Positions 8,426-16,169 of a stretch of 64,000 nt of DNA are shown piece by piece (position 1 is the stretch's first letter; every line of letters starts with the position of its first letter). The notes beneath the pieces were generated by a model. It was not told the DNA's origin. It saw only the letters and a program-made list of their open reading frames with translations, and did no database searches. Origin of the DNA: Cloacibacillus sp. An23 (GTDB taxonomy: Bacteria > Synergistota > Synergistia > Synergistales > Synergistaceae); contig NZ_NFJQ01000005.1 in NCBI RefSeq assembly GCF_002159945.1, positions 1-64,000 of the forward strand, given 5' to 3'. Made by a program: the position numbers and the translations under genes.

Positions 8426-9394
8426 TTAACGTATGGCTTTCTCCGCGAGAGGCGCTATCTGCTCTATGTTGTCCTTCGTGACGAAGCCGCCCGCCGTATC
8501 GACGTAAATTCCTCCGAAGTTGCCGCGCTTGTTGAGCACTATCTGGTTGACGGCGAGATAGGCCATCATGTAGGGCTGACCTTCGGAGACGAGGCCGACG
8601 TAGCCCGCCTTGATCGCGTCCGCCGTAGCGGGCGAGAGACTGAATCCGGCTATCTGCACAGCGCCAGGCTTGATGCCAGCGGAGCGCAGCGCCGTCCCGG
8701 CCTGCGCCGTCAGCGCCGCGTGGTCGATGACGATGAGTTTGCAGTCTTTGTGCGAGGCGATGTAGCCGGTGAGTATCGGAGCGCCGAGAGCCGCTTCTTT
8801 GTTGGCTTCCGGCGAAATTTCAAGATAGTCAACCTCGAGTCCGGCCTTCGTGAATACGTCGGTCATAGCCTGCGCGCGGAGGCCGCGTCCAGGAACGCTG
8901 CGAAGTCCCCAGATAAAGACCTTGTCGCCTTTTTTGAGGCCGAAGTGGCTGATGCAGCGGTTCGCCATCATTTCGCCCTGGCCGTAGTTGTTCACGCCGA
9001 TGTAGCTGAATCCCTGCGGCTGGAAGCGCTCGAAGGTCTTAGGCAGCGGCGTGTCGACGCACATGACCTGTATGCCCTGCTTGAAGGCCTGGTCGATGAG
9101 CGGCATATATGCGTCGTCGCCTGGCGCGCCTATGACGACCATTCCGTCAGGCTTCGTCGCCATGCCCTGCTTGAAGCTCGTTATCATCTTCTCCGCGTTC
9201 CAGTCGGTGTAGACGAATTTGATGTCCACGCCGAGCGCGTCTGCGGCCGCCTGCGCGCCGTTCTGGAGCGTGCGCGCGTAAGGCTCGCCGGGGCTGCCGC
9301 CCGCGTCGAACCATACCGTCAGCTTGTTCCCGGCGGCGAAGGCCGTGCCGCAGAAGAGCATGAGAGCGGATAATGCTGCAAGACAAAGTTTCAT
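8426..9394 (-). CDS. sugar ABC transporter substrate-binding protein
   Basis: A 322-residue periplasmic protein of the ribose/galactose-binding (Peripla_BP_4) type. A classical Sec signal peptide (Lys near the N-terminus, hydrophobic core, cleavage likely after AFA near residue 21) precedes the mature protein. VVIGAPGDDAYMPLIDQA and the downstream CVDTPLP region match the two-lobed fold of this family. GGGAG lies upstream of the ATG at 9394. It is the first and presumably most expressed gene of the operon, behind a leader of almost 300 bases. Confidence 0.92.
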   Translation of the reverse strand: MKLCLAALSALMLFCGTAFAAGNKLTVWFDAGGSPGEPYARTLQNGAQAAADALGVDIKFVYTDWNAEKMITSFKQGMATKPDGMVVIGAPGDDAYMPLIDQAFKQGIQVMCVDTPLPKTFERFQPQGFSYIGVNNYGQGEMMANRCISHFGLKKGDKVFIWGLRSVPGRGLRAQAMTDVFTKAGLEVDYLEISPEANKEAALGAPILTGYIASHKDCKLIVIDHAALTAQAGTALRSAGIKPGAVQIAGFSLSPATADAIKAGYVGLVSEGQPYMMAYLAVNQIVLNKRGNFGGIYVDTAGGFVTKDNIEQIAPLAEKAIR

Positions 9395-9700
9395 CGTAAA
9401 AACACTCCCTTATTTGATTTTTGTATTACCGGCAAAATTGACTGCACGCGCGCGCCGAAAGCGCGCGACGCCCGTGGCTCCGCGTCTCCGAAACCAGCCG
9501 CTGCGAAACGGGGCGCCTCCTTGTCTTTAGGGTCGATTATCGTCCCGTTATGCGGAGCGGCGACGTCCGGCCGATTTTTCCCGCGCATAGATGCATTCCA
9601 TGCACTTGACCGGATTCTCACAGGCTCATACCGAACGCGCCCTCCTTTCGTGAAAGGATAAACTTACTCCGCCATGATATACTACCGGGCGGGGTTTGCG
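9395..9700 (-). promoter_or_regulatory. long leader of the sugar ABC operon
   Basis: About 250-300 untranslated bases precede the binding-protein gene. Reading the minus strand, a TATCAT-like -10 lies near 9675. A hairpin CCTTTC/GAAAGG and a distal pairing TCCGGTC/GGCCGGA follow, and a GC-rich hairpin lies closer to the gene. I could not assign it to any riboswitch class by its conserved core (no cobalamin, TPP, FMN, glycine or purine consensus). An open frame of 76 codons inside it has no ribosome-binding site and is not called. Confidence 0.35.
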
Positions 9701-9774
9701 TAAAAACATTGTTCTGAGGAATAAAACAAAATAAGCGAGGGCGGCGCCTGGCGCGGATGCGTGCAGCTTAATTT

Positions 9775-10089
9775 TTACGGAGCCGTAAGGTTTTCAGAAC
9801 TGCGGCGTAGGTGGGTCGATGGCGTGAAATTCACATGATGGTATAATACGGATAGGAAGAGAGAGGCCCCCGCCGGAAGGGAAAGCAGGGGGATGAATCC
9901 TCTCCCGGTCTGTCCAAGCTGAGGTGGAGACTCAGCCCAGACGTTTAAGGCCGAGTATTGTGACTGACGTTGGCGGATGAACTCAGCCAAAACTGCTACT
10001 GCTAGGAGAGATGCACAAGCTCCTAGCAGTAGCAGTTTTGCTGTCAAGAGAAGCCATTCATAGAATGAACGCTCTCCATTGTCAGCCAT
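9775..10089 (-). CDS. small hydrophobic protein, candidate type I toxin
   Basis: A 104-residue frame beginning MADNGERSFYEW, followed by a strongly hydrophobic helix (about residues 12-37) and a basic stretch (EFIRQRQ), then a less ordered tail. A purine-rich Shine-Dalgarno (AAAGGGGG) lies eight bases before the ATG, but the same bases form a 7-bp hairpin (10096-10102 with 10111-10117) that would hide it. The hydrophobic helix is encoded by a perfect 20-bp inverted repeat (9989-10008/10020-10039). A promoter drives transcription toward the ORF (10169-10197) and another lies opposite (9839-9847). This matches type I toxin loci, but I know no homologue. Confidence 0.45.
   Translation of the reverse strand: MADNGERSFYEWLLLTAKLLLLGACASLLAVAVLAEFIRQRQSQYSALNVWAESPPQLGQTGRGFIPLLSLPAGASLFLSVLYHHVNFTPSTHLRRSSENLTAP
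9852..10045 (+). ncRNA. candidate structured antisense RNA
   Basis: An extended -10 element (TGgTATAAT, 9839-9847) would start a plus-strand RNA near 9852. The RNA contains four successive hairpins: GAGAGG-CCCCC paired with GGGGG-CCTCTC (about 9861-9905), a nested GTCTG/GCTGAG...CTCAGC/CAGAC (9908-9942), GGCCGAGT with ACTCAGCC (about 9950-9988), and a perfect 20-bp stem (9989-10039) ending in four T. It is complementary to most of the small minus-strand ORF, as expected for an antitoxin RNA. Inference from structure only. Confidence 0.45.
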
Positions 10090-10168
10090 CCGTCATTCCC
10101 CCTTTCCGCCGGGGGAAATCCCTTTAGCTGGCAGACCCGGCATCACTGCCAAAGGCCCTTCCGCTAAC

Positions 10169-10197
10169 ACTATACAGATACTATTGCTGTAAGTCAT
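10169..10197 (-). promoter_or_regulatory. promoter for the small hydrophobic ORF
   Basis: On the minus strand ATGACT (10192-10197) and TATAGT (10169-10174) are 17 bases apart, giving a leader of about 75 bases that includes the SD-sequestering hairpin. Confidence 0.5.
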
Positions 10198-10245
10198 GCC
10201 CACAGCTTAGCTATTTACGCGCTTCAGTAATTTCATCAGCTTGGC

Positions 10246-10274
10246 AAAAAAATGGGAGAGGCTTTCGCCTCTCC
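10246..10274 (-). terminator. terminator after the nitroreductase gene
   Basis: GGAGAGGC/GCCTCTCC (10255-10262/10267-10274) with a four-base loop, followed on the minus strand by seven T. Confidence 0.9.
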
Positions 10275-10282
10275 GCTTTGTT

Positions 10283-10822
10283 TTACAGAGTTTTGAGAAT
10301 TTCGCCGAGCGGCCTGCGCTTCTTCGGGCGTACCGTCCCGTCCTCGGCGTAGCCGACGGCTACTATAGCGCGGATCGTGTCGCCTTCGGGCAGGCCGAGC
10401 AGCTTAACTACCTCCGGGCTCGTGAAGCATCCGATGATGCAGGTCGCGAGGCCGAGGTCGGCTGCCTCCAGCACGAGGTATGCCGTCGCCATGCCGACGT
10501 CGCCCTCGGAGAAGCGCTTCGCGTCGTGGTAGTGCTCCATGACTACGGGCATAAGCTTCGGCTCTTCTATCTCGGAGACGACGATGAAGGCCGGAACTTT
10601 TTCGCTCCACGCGTTGAGCCCGATCTCCTGCGTCATCTTCGCAAGAGCCTCGCGCGTCTTCGGCTCCGTCACTATCGTGAAGCGCCAAGGCTGGCTGTTG
10701 CAGCCCGACGGCGCGAGCGCGGCGGTCTCGACGCAGCGTTCGAGCAGCTCTGGCTTTACCGGCTCTTCCTTAAAATTGCGGCAGCTCTGGCGGCGTTCCG
10801 CAAGTCCGCGAAAACTTTCCAT
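10283..10822 (-). CDS. nitroreductase family protein
   Basis: A 179-residue FMN-dependent oxidoreductase of the nitroreductase superfamily. The N-terminal RRQSCRNFKEEPV is the usual R-x-S-x-R-x-F phosphate-binding motif of FMN. APSGCNSQPWRF is the second FMN-binding motif and the GLATCIIGCF segment is typical of the family. Substrate is unknown; many members reduce quinones or nitro compounds adventitiously. Its start lies 15 bases after the UPF0173 gene, suggesting co-transcription, and a terminator follows. Confidence 0.92.
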   Translation of the reverse strand: MESFRGLAERRQSCRNFKEEPVKPELLERCVETAALAPSGCNSQPWRFTIVTEPKTREALAKMTQEIGLNAWSEKVPAFIVVSEIEEPKLMPVVMEHYHDAKRFSEGDVGMATAYLVLEAADLGLATCIIGCFTSPEVVKLLGLPEGDTIRAIVAVGYAEDGTVRPKKRRPLGEILKTL

Positions 10823-10837
10823 CCCCGCGCTTTCTCC

Positions 10838-11530
10838 TTAGAATTCCAGCGTCTCGCCGGGCTTCATTATCACGATCTCGGTGCCCGGCGCGTTCTCGTG
10901 CGCCTGCATCGCGAACACCTTCGGGTCGGCCTTTATCGGCGGGAATGTGTCGTAGTGCATCGGCACGGCCTTGAGCGGACGGATGAACTCTACGGCGCGC
11001 GCGGCGTCCTCGTAGTCCATCGTGAAGTAGCCGCCTATCGGCAGGCAGGCGACGTCGATCTTCTCCGCTTCGAGCAGCTTCATCTCCATCGTGAGCCCAG
11101 TGTCGCCTGAGTGATATACCTTACGTCCGTCCACTTCTATGACGAAGCCGCAGGCGACGCCGCCGTAGCGAGGCTTTCCGTCCTCGATGATCGGGTCGCC
11201 GTGCCACGCCGGCGTAAGTTTCACGCGCCCGAATTCGAAGCGCGCGCGCCCGCCGATGTGCATTCCTTCGACCTTGATCCCCTGCGAGGCGAGCCAGCCG
11301 GCCGTCTCGTTGCACGAGAATACCGTCGCGCCGGTGCGCTTGGCTATCTCTATCGTGTCTCCGAGGTGGTCTCCGTGGCAGTGCGTGAGGAATATCGCGT
11401 TCACGTCGGTGAAGTCCGCGGCTTTCGCCGCCGCGAGCGGATTACCGGTGAGGAAGGGGTCGATGAGTCCCTTCAGCCCGGTCCCCTCGATGTAGAAGGC
11501 GCTGTGTCCCAAGTAACGAAGTTTCGGCAT
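10838..11530 (-). CDS. UPF0173 metal-dependent hydrolase (metallo-beta-lactamase fold)
   Basis: About 230 residues with the metallo-beta-lactamase fold. The metal-binding motif THCHGDHLGD (HxHxDH) lies near residue 50, followed by a histidine in WHGDP, the aspartate in HSGDTGL and the last histidine in MHYDTFPP. These features match UPF0173 proteins, whose physiological substrate is not known. An in-frame ATG exists at 11548, but GGAGGT directly follows it and serves the ATG at 11530, so that start is chosen. It is followed closely by the nitroreductase. Confidence 0.9.
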   Translation of the reverse strand: MPKLRYLGHSAFYIEGTGLKGLIDPFLTGNPLAAAKAADFTDVNAIFLTHCHGDHLGDTIEIAKRTGATVFSCNETAGWLASQGIKVEGMHIGGRARFEFGRVKLTPAWHGDPIIEDGKPRYGGVACGFVIEVDGRKVYHSGDTGLTMEMKLLEAEKIDVACLPIGGYFTMDYEDAARAVEFIRPLKAVPMHYDTFPPIKADPKVFAMQAHENAPGTEIVIMKPGETLEF

Positions 11531-11653
11531 TTTTGATATTACCTCCATACCCTTGTATTTGTTTCGTGCTTTTCCTCAAAGCTATTATAAATTATACAGC
11601 GCCGCTCTCACAAGCGCGCGCTCGAAAGCGCGGCCGCATGTCCGGCGCGTATG

Positions 11654-11689
11654 AAAAAAGACGGCGCGCCGCGACGGCCGCCGTCTTTT
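11654..11689 (-). terminator. terminator after aspS
   Basis: Minus-strand stem AAAAGACGGC/GCCGTCTTTT with a GC-rich loop and a run of six T, about 33 bases beyond the aspS stop. Confidence 0.85.
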
Positions 11690-11721
11690 CGTATTTTTAT
11701 GGATTTCGCCGGAGGCCGCGC

Positions 11722-13509
11722 CTAGGCGAGAGGTTCGACGACTTTTATCGAAAGCTCTTCGAGCTGCTTCGGCTCGACCTCGGAGGGGGCCTCCGTCATC
11801 GGGCACTGGGCTTTCTGGTTTTTCGGGAAAGCCATCACGTCGCGTATCGACTTGCTGCCGGTCATGAGCATTACGAGGCGGTCGAGGCCGATGGCGAGCC
11901 CTCCGTGCGGAGGCGTGCCGTAGCTGAGGCCTTCAAGCAGGAAGCCGAAGCGCTCCTTCGCCGCCTCGGGCGTGAAGTTTAGCGCGCGGAAGGCGAGCTG
12001 CTGCATTTCGGGGTTGTGTATCCTTATCGAGCCGCCGCCGAGCTCAGTGCCGTTGAGCACGACGTCGTAGGCGCGCGAGCGGACTTTGCCGGGCTCGGTG
12101 AGCAGGTGCTCGACGTCCTCGTCCATCGGAGCGGTGAAGGGATGGTGGACGGCGGTGTAGCGTCCGCTCTCGTCGTCCCATTCGAAGAGCGGGAACTCCG
12201 TCACCCAGAGGAAGCGGAAGCCCGCCTCGACCATGCCGCGCGCGCGTCCGAGCTCGAGGCGTATCTGCCCGAGTATCTCGCAGGCTTTGCGCCAGCTTTC
12301 GTCGGCCATGATGAAGAGCGCGTCGCCGTTCTCTATTGCGGAGAGCTCGCGCAGCTTCGCAAGCTGCTCTTCGCTGAGGAATTTAACGAGCGGCCCTTTG
12401 AGCTCGCCCTCTTTGACGAGGAAGTTGGCCATGCCCTTGGCGCCGAGCGACTTCGCGCGGCCTTCGAGTTCAGAGAGCTCTTTGCGCGAGAGCGTCGCGC
12501 CGCCGGGCAGGCGGAGGCCCTTTATCGTGCCGCCGTTAGCGACGAGCTGCGCGAATGGGTTCTCGCCGTCACGGAAGACTTCTTCAAGGCTGACCATCTC
12601 CATCGGGATGCGCATGTCGGGCTTGTCGATGCCGTATTTGTTCATAGCCTCGTCCCACGTCATGCGCAGGAACGGCGTTTTGACTTCGACGCCGTTGATT
12701 TCTTTGAAGAGCCCAGCGAGGTAGTTCTCGACGAGCGTCATGATGTCCTCTTCGGTGATGAAGCTCATTTCGAGGTCGAGCTGCGTGAACTCGGGCTGGC
12801 GGTCGGCGCGCAGGTCCTCGTCGCGGAAGCACTTCGCTATCTGCATGTAGCGGTCGCAGCCGCCGACCATGAGAAGCTGCTTGAAGAGCTGCGGCGACTG
12901 CGGCAGCGCGTAGAAGCAGCCGGGGTTGACGCGGGAGGGCACGAGGTAGTCGCGCGCACCTTCCGGCGTGGACTTCGTGAGCATCGGCGTCTCTATCTCT
13001 ATGAATCCGTTGTCGGCGAAGTAGTTGCGCGTGTAGCGCGTCACGTCGTGGCGGGTCTTGAGGTTTTTCTGCATCGAGTCGCGGCGGATGTCGAGGTAGC
13101 GGTATTTCATGCGCAGGTCCTCGTTGACCTCGTCCGCGTTGTCGAGCTCGAAAGGCGGCAGCTTCGACGGAGCGAGGACGATGAAGTCCTCGACCATCAG
13201 CTCGACCTCACCAGTCGCGAGCTCCGGGTTCTCAGTGCCTTCGGGACGCTTGCGCAGCGTGCCTTTGACGGCCAGCACGTACTCGCTGCGCAGAGCGCCC
13301 GCGCGCTCGTGAGCGTCGGCGTTGAGCTCGGGGTTGAAGACTATCTGCGTCACGCCGGTCTTGTCCCAGAGTTCGATGAAGATTATCCCGCCGAGGTCGC
13401 GGCGGCATCTGAGCCAGCCGTTGAGCACCGCTTTTTTGCCAGCGTCTTCGAGGCGCGGCGTTCCGCAGTACATGGTTCTGCGCCAAGAGGCGTCGAAATA
13501 TCTTTCCAT
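11722..13509 (-). CDS. aspS: aspartyl-tRNA synthetase (bacterial type)
   Basis: A 595-residue class II synthetase that charges tRNA-Asp. An N-terminal OB-fold anticodon-binding domain (about 15-105) is followed by the catalytic core with motif 1 around [19 protein letters not shown], motif 2 [18 protein letters not shown] and motif 3 [13 protein letters not shown] near the C-terminus. The roughly 100-residue bacterial GAD insertion domain is present (about 290-410). It starts 25 bases after hisS, so the two synthetases form an operon as in many bacteria. Whether it also charges tRNA-Asn cannot be told here. Confidence 0.97.
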   Translation of the reverse strand: MERYFDASWRRTMYCGTPRLEDAGKKAVLNGWLRCRRDLGGIIFIELWDKTGVTQIVFNPELNADAHERAGALRSEYVLAVKGTLRKRPEGTENPELATGEVELMVEDFIVLAPSKLPPFELDNADEVNEDLRMKYRYLDIRRDSMQKNLKTRHDVTRYTRNYFADNGFIEIETPMLTKSTPEGARDYLVPSRVNPGCFYALPQSPQLFKQLLMVGGCDRYMQIAKCFRDEDLRADRQPEFTQLDLEMSFITEEDIMTLVENYLAGLFKEINGVEVKTPFLRMTWDEAMNKYGIDKPDMRIPMEMVSLEEVFRDGENPFAQLVANGGTIKGLRLPGGATLSRKELSELEGRAKSLGAKGMANFLVKEGELKGPLVKFLSEEQLAKLRELSAIENGDALFIMADESWRKACEILGQIRLELGRARGMVEAGFRFLWVTEFPLFEWDDESGRYTAVHHPFTAPMDEDVEHLLTEPGKVRSRAYDVVLNGTELGGGSIRIHNPEMQQLAFRALNFTPEAAKERFGFLLEGLSYGTPPHGGLAIGLDRLVMLMTGSKSIRDVMAFPKNQKAQCPMTEAPSEVEPKQLEELSIKVVEPLA

Positions 13510-13534
13510 TTATATGATCCTCTCCGGTTAAAAA

Positions 13535-14794
13535 TTATTGCTGTGCTTTGAGCTTGTTTATGAGCTGTTCTGTCGTCAGCTCTTCCTGCGTGCCGGCGCT
13601 CATATCCTTGACCGTGACGACGCCCTTTTCGAGCTCGCTCGCGCCGAGGATGCAGGCGTAGTTCGCCGTGTTGCCCGCGCTCTTCATCTGCCCCTTCATG
13701 CCGCGCCCCATATAGTCGAGGTCGGCCGAGATGCGGTGCATGCGCAGCTCGCGCGCGAGCGCCGCGGCCTCGATACGCGCCGACGGCTCGGCTGCTACGA
13801 CGTAGGCTTTGGTCTCGGGCTTTCTGCCGAAAGAGCAGCCCTGCGCCTCCATCGTGATGATGACGCGCTCCAGCCCCGAGGCGAAGCCGACGCCCGGCAC
13901 GTGCGGGCCGCCTATCGCCTCCGCGAGGTTGTCGTAGCGCCCGCCGCCGCATACGGCGTTCTGCGAGCCCAGGTCGCCGGACTGTATCTCGTAGGCGGTC
14001 TTAGTGTAGTAGTCTAGGCCGCGCACCAGACGCTTGTCGAGGACTACGGTCGCGCCTATCCTGTCCAGGCCGCGGCGGAGCTGTTCGAAGTGCTCTTTGC
14101 ACTCGTCGCAGAGATATTCCATGACCGACGGAGCGCCCTCTGTGACCTCCTTGCATATCGGGCTCTTGCAGTCGAGTATGCGCAGCGGGTTCCTGTCGTA
14201 GCGGCTTTTACATGTGTCGCAGAGTTCGTCGTAGCGCGGGCGCAGGTATTCCTGAAGCGCTTTGCGGTAGACGGGACGGCACTTGGGACAGCCGACGGAG
14301 TTCAGGATGACCTGGAGGTTCGAGAGGCCGAGCCTGCGGTAGAGCTCCATCGAGAAGTCGATGACCTCGAGGTCTACGAAGGCGTCCTGCGCTCCGAGGG
14401 CCTCTATGTCCATCTGCACGAACTGACGGTAGCGTCCCTTCTGCGGGCGCTCGTAACGGAACATCGGGCCGATGCTCCAAAGCTTAGCGGGCTGCGCTCC
14501 CTTGCCCATCTCGTTCTCGAGGTACGAGCGGACCATCGAGGCGGTCAGCTCGGGGCGGAGCGTGATGCTGCGTCCGCCCTTGTCTGTGAAGGTGTACATT
14601 TCCTTCTCGACGACGTCCGTCGTCTCGCCGACGCCGCGGCAGAAAAGCTCCGTATGCTCGAAGATGGGGAGATAAACTTCTTTATATCCGTAATCGTCCG
14701 CGACTTCGCGGCACTTCTGCGTCACGTAGGCCCATTTCCACGATTCGCCGCCGAGTATGTCCCTCGTGCCGCGCGGAGCCTTGACTGCTTCCAT
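13535..14794 (-). CDS. hisS: histidyl-tRNA synthetase
   Basis: A 419-residue class II synthetase. Motif 1 region, motif 2 (GPMFRYERPQKGRYRQFVQ) and the two histidine-specific blocks (LVRGLDYYTKTAYEI; then GGGRYDNLAEAIGG) are all readable, with motif 3 GVGFASGLERVI. The anticodon-binding domain forms the last 90 residues. A GTG at 14797 and an ATG at 14794 are adjacent; the ATG is eight bases from GGAGG and is preferred. It is preceded by a promoter-terminator arrangement (see 14854-14903) and followed by aspS. Confidence 0.96.
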   Translation of the reverse strand: MEAVKAPRGTRDILGGESWKWAYVTQKCREVADDYGYKEVYLPIFEHTELFCRGVGETTDVVEKEMYTFTDKGGRSITLRPELTASMVRSYLENEMGKGAQPAKLWSIGPMFRYERPQKGRYRQFVQMDIEALGAQDAFVDLEVIDFSMELYRRLGLSNLQVILNSVGCPKCRPVYRKALQEYLRPRYDELCDTCKSRYDRNPLRILDCKSPICKEVTEGAPSVMEYLCDECKEHFEQLRRGLDRIGATVVLDKRLVRGLDYYTKTAYEIQSGDLGSQNAVCGGGRYDNLAEAIGGPHVPGVGFASGLERVIITMEAQGCSFGRKPETKAYVVAAEPSARIEAAALARELRMHRISADLDYMGRGMKGQMKSAGNTANYACILGASELEKGVVTVKDMSAGTQEELTTEQLINKLKAQQ

Positions 14795-14853
14795 CACAAC
14801 CGCCTCCCTGCAATTTTGGACGGGCGGGATTTTTCCCCGCCGGAATATTTTTC

Positions 14854-14903
14854 AAAAAAACAGCGGCGCGCGCCGAAAAAGCCGCGCCGTTCAAATGATT
14901 ATA
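14854..14903 (-). promoter_or_regulatory. hisS leader: -10 element immediately followed by a terminator-like hairpin
   Basis: On the minus strand a TATAAT (14898-14903) is followed within about ten bases by CGGCGCG/CGCGCCG (14883-14889/14864-14870) and seven T (14854-14860). The hairpin lies between the RodZ-gene terminator and the hisS start. It could be an attenuator, or simply a second terminator of the upstream gene if the TATAAT is fortuitous. Confidence 0.4.
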
Positions 14904-14921
14904 TTACTTTATAACCGCGCG

Positions 14922-14958
14922 AAAAAACAAGAGCGCGGCGGCAAAATTGTCGCCGCGC
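14922..14958 (-). terminator. terminator after the RodZ-like gene
   Basis: Minus-strand stem GCGCGGCG/CGCCGCGC with a ten-base loop and a nearby T-run (14922-14927). Confidence 0.75.
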
Positions 14959-14985
14959 GCGTGGATTCCGCGCTTTCGCGTCCGC

Positions 14986-15957
14986 TCAGCGCTTGTCCGC
15001 GTCCGTCACCGCCCCGTCGCTCCAGTAGTATTTCGTCACGGGGTTCTTGCCGCCTCCGAGGGCCTTCGCCGACGCGCCGAACCACGCCGCGTCCGTAGCC
15101 GCCGGGTTGCCGCACCTCACGCGCAGCGGGCGCGGGCCGTTTACTCGGAATTCCTTTTTTTCGCCGGGCTTCATTATCCCCTGATAGAGCACTTTATCGC
15201 CCTCGCTTATGCGCATCCAGCTGTCGGCGCGCGCCGTGAGAGTCAACATCGGCATCTTAGCAGGCTGGGCCGGCCGCGCCGGAGCCGCAGGCTTCCGCTC
15301 CTGCGCTGGCGCATTCGCCGCCGCGGTCTGAGAAGGCTTCGGAGCCGGCTGTTCGCCGTCCATCCAGCTGAGGTCCACGGAGGCCGGGGCCGAGGCCTCG
15401 GGCGGCAGCGCCGCCGCGTCCGCCGAAACGTCTTCCGAGGCTGCGCGCTTTTCCTGCTGCTCGCGCACAATGGGCGCCGTGCCGCCCTCGAGCGGGCTTG
15501 TCGCAGACGTCGAAATCTCTCCGCGGTAGCGCAGCGTGACCCAGAAGGCCGCAGCGAGCGAGGCCGCGACGAGCAGATATATCCACATCCGCGGCGAGCG
15601 TTTGAACACGCCGGGCGTCACAGACATGTCCGGCTCCTCACGCGCTGCCTTGAAGTCCTCGAGCGTGACGTTGCCGCTTCTCGTCAGAGGGTCGTACTTC
15701 GTCCACATGTCAGGCGCGTTGAGGAACGCGCAGTACTGGCGCAGGAAGCTGCGGCAGTACGGGCCTTTCGGCAGAGCGCCGAGGTCTCCGTCTTCTATCG
15801 CGGAGATATATTTTTTTTGTATCTTGGTGGCCTCGGAGGCGTGCGCGAGCGTTATCCCCTGCGCCTCGCGCAGCTCTTTCAGTTTCGCTCCGAGCTCGTT
15901 AAGCTTGTCAGTCCCGTTGTCTCCGGCGGTTCCGCCGCCGTTCGTCTCAGCAGCCAT
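14986..15957 (-). CDS. RodZ-like helix-turn-helix membrane protein
   Basis: About 323 residues with RodZ architecture. The cytoplasmic N-terminal helix-turn-helix domain (about 20-90) includes LKELREAQGITLAHASEAT and YISAIEDGD. A single transmembrane helix follows (about 147-163, MWIYLLVAASLAAAFWV), then a Pro/Ala-rich periplasmic linker and a C-terminal beta-rich domain of DUF4115 type. RodZ links MreB to the cell-wall elongation machinery in rods. Several in-frame starts exist; AAAGGAGG is seven bases before the ATG at 15957. No mre genes are in the window, so the role rests on architecture. Confidence 0.8.
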   Translation of the reverse strand: MAAETNGGGTAGDNGTDKLNELGAKLKELREAQGITLAHASEATKIQKKYISAIEDGDLGALPKGPYCRSFLRQYCAFLNAPDMWTKYDPLTRSGNVTLEDFKAAREEPDMSVTPGVFKRSPRMWIYLLVAASLAAAFWVTLRYRGEISTSATSPLEGGTAPIVREQQEKRAASEDVSADAAALPPEASAPASVDLSWMDGEQPAPKPSQTAAANAPAQERKPAAPARPAQPAKMPMLTLTARADSWMRISEGDKVLYQGIMKPGEKKEFRVNGPRPLRVRCGNPAATDAAWFGASAKALGGGKNPVTKYYWSDGAVTDADKR

Positions 15958-16098
15958 CCGCATGCCTCCTTTATCCGTAGTATCGCCGCGCAAGACCCGG
16001 ACATGAACCGTGAGCGCGGCAGTCTTTCGCATTGCTTTAAATGATAGCTTAAAAGGCGGAAAAATAGAACAAGTAATATGGCGCGCGCCGCCGCCGTG

Positions 16099-16128
16099 TT
16101 GCCGCGCCTCCGCCCGTTGTGCTAATAT
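16099..16128 (+). promoter_or_regulatory. promoter of the iron/cobalamin-type ABC operon
   Basis: TTGCCG (16099-16104) and an extended TGCTAATAT (-10 at 16123-16128) are spaced by 18 bases, about 40 bases before the first gene. No obvious Fur-box or riboswitch consensus was seen. Confidence 0.55.
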
Positions 16129-16169
16129 GCGCGGAGATTCGCCGGAATTTTTTCGCAGGGGGCTTGGAA

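Noticed and set aside
9391-9621. A 76-codon frame in the sugar-operon leader
   Set aside because: Starts without a ribosome-binding site and looks like structured leader RNA rather than protein.
9395-9690. Cobalamin riboswitch before the sugar ABC operon
   Set aside because: A short stretch (GAGAATCCGGTCAAG) looks vaguely similar, but the B12-box and the remaining conserved core are missing.
9852-9905. Signal recognition particle RNA
   Set aside because: CCGGAAGGGAAAGCAGG resembles the SRP helix 8 loop, but the symmetric internal loop and flanking helices do not pair as required.
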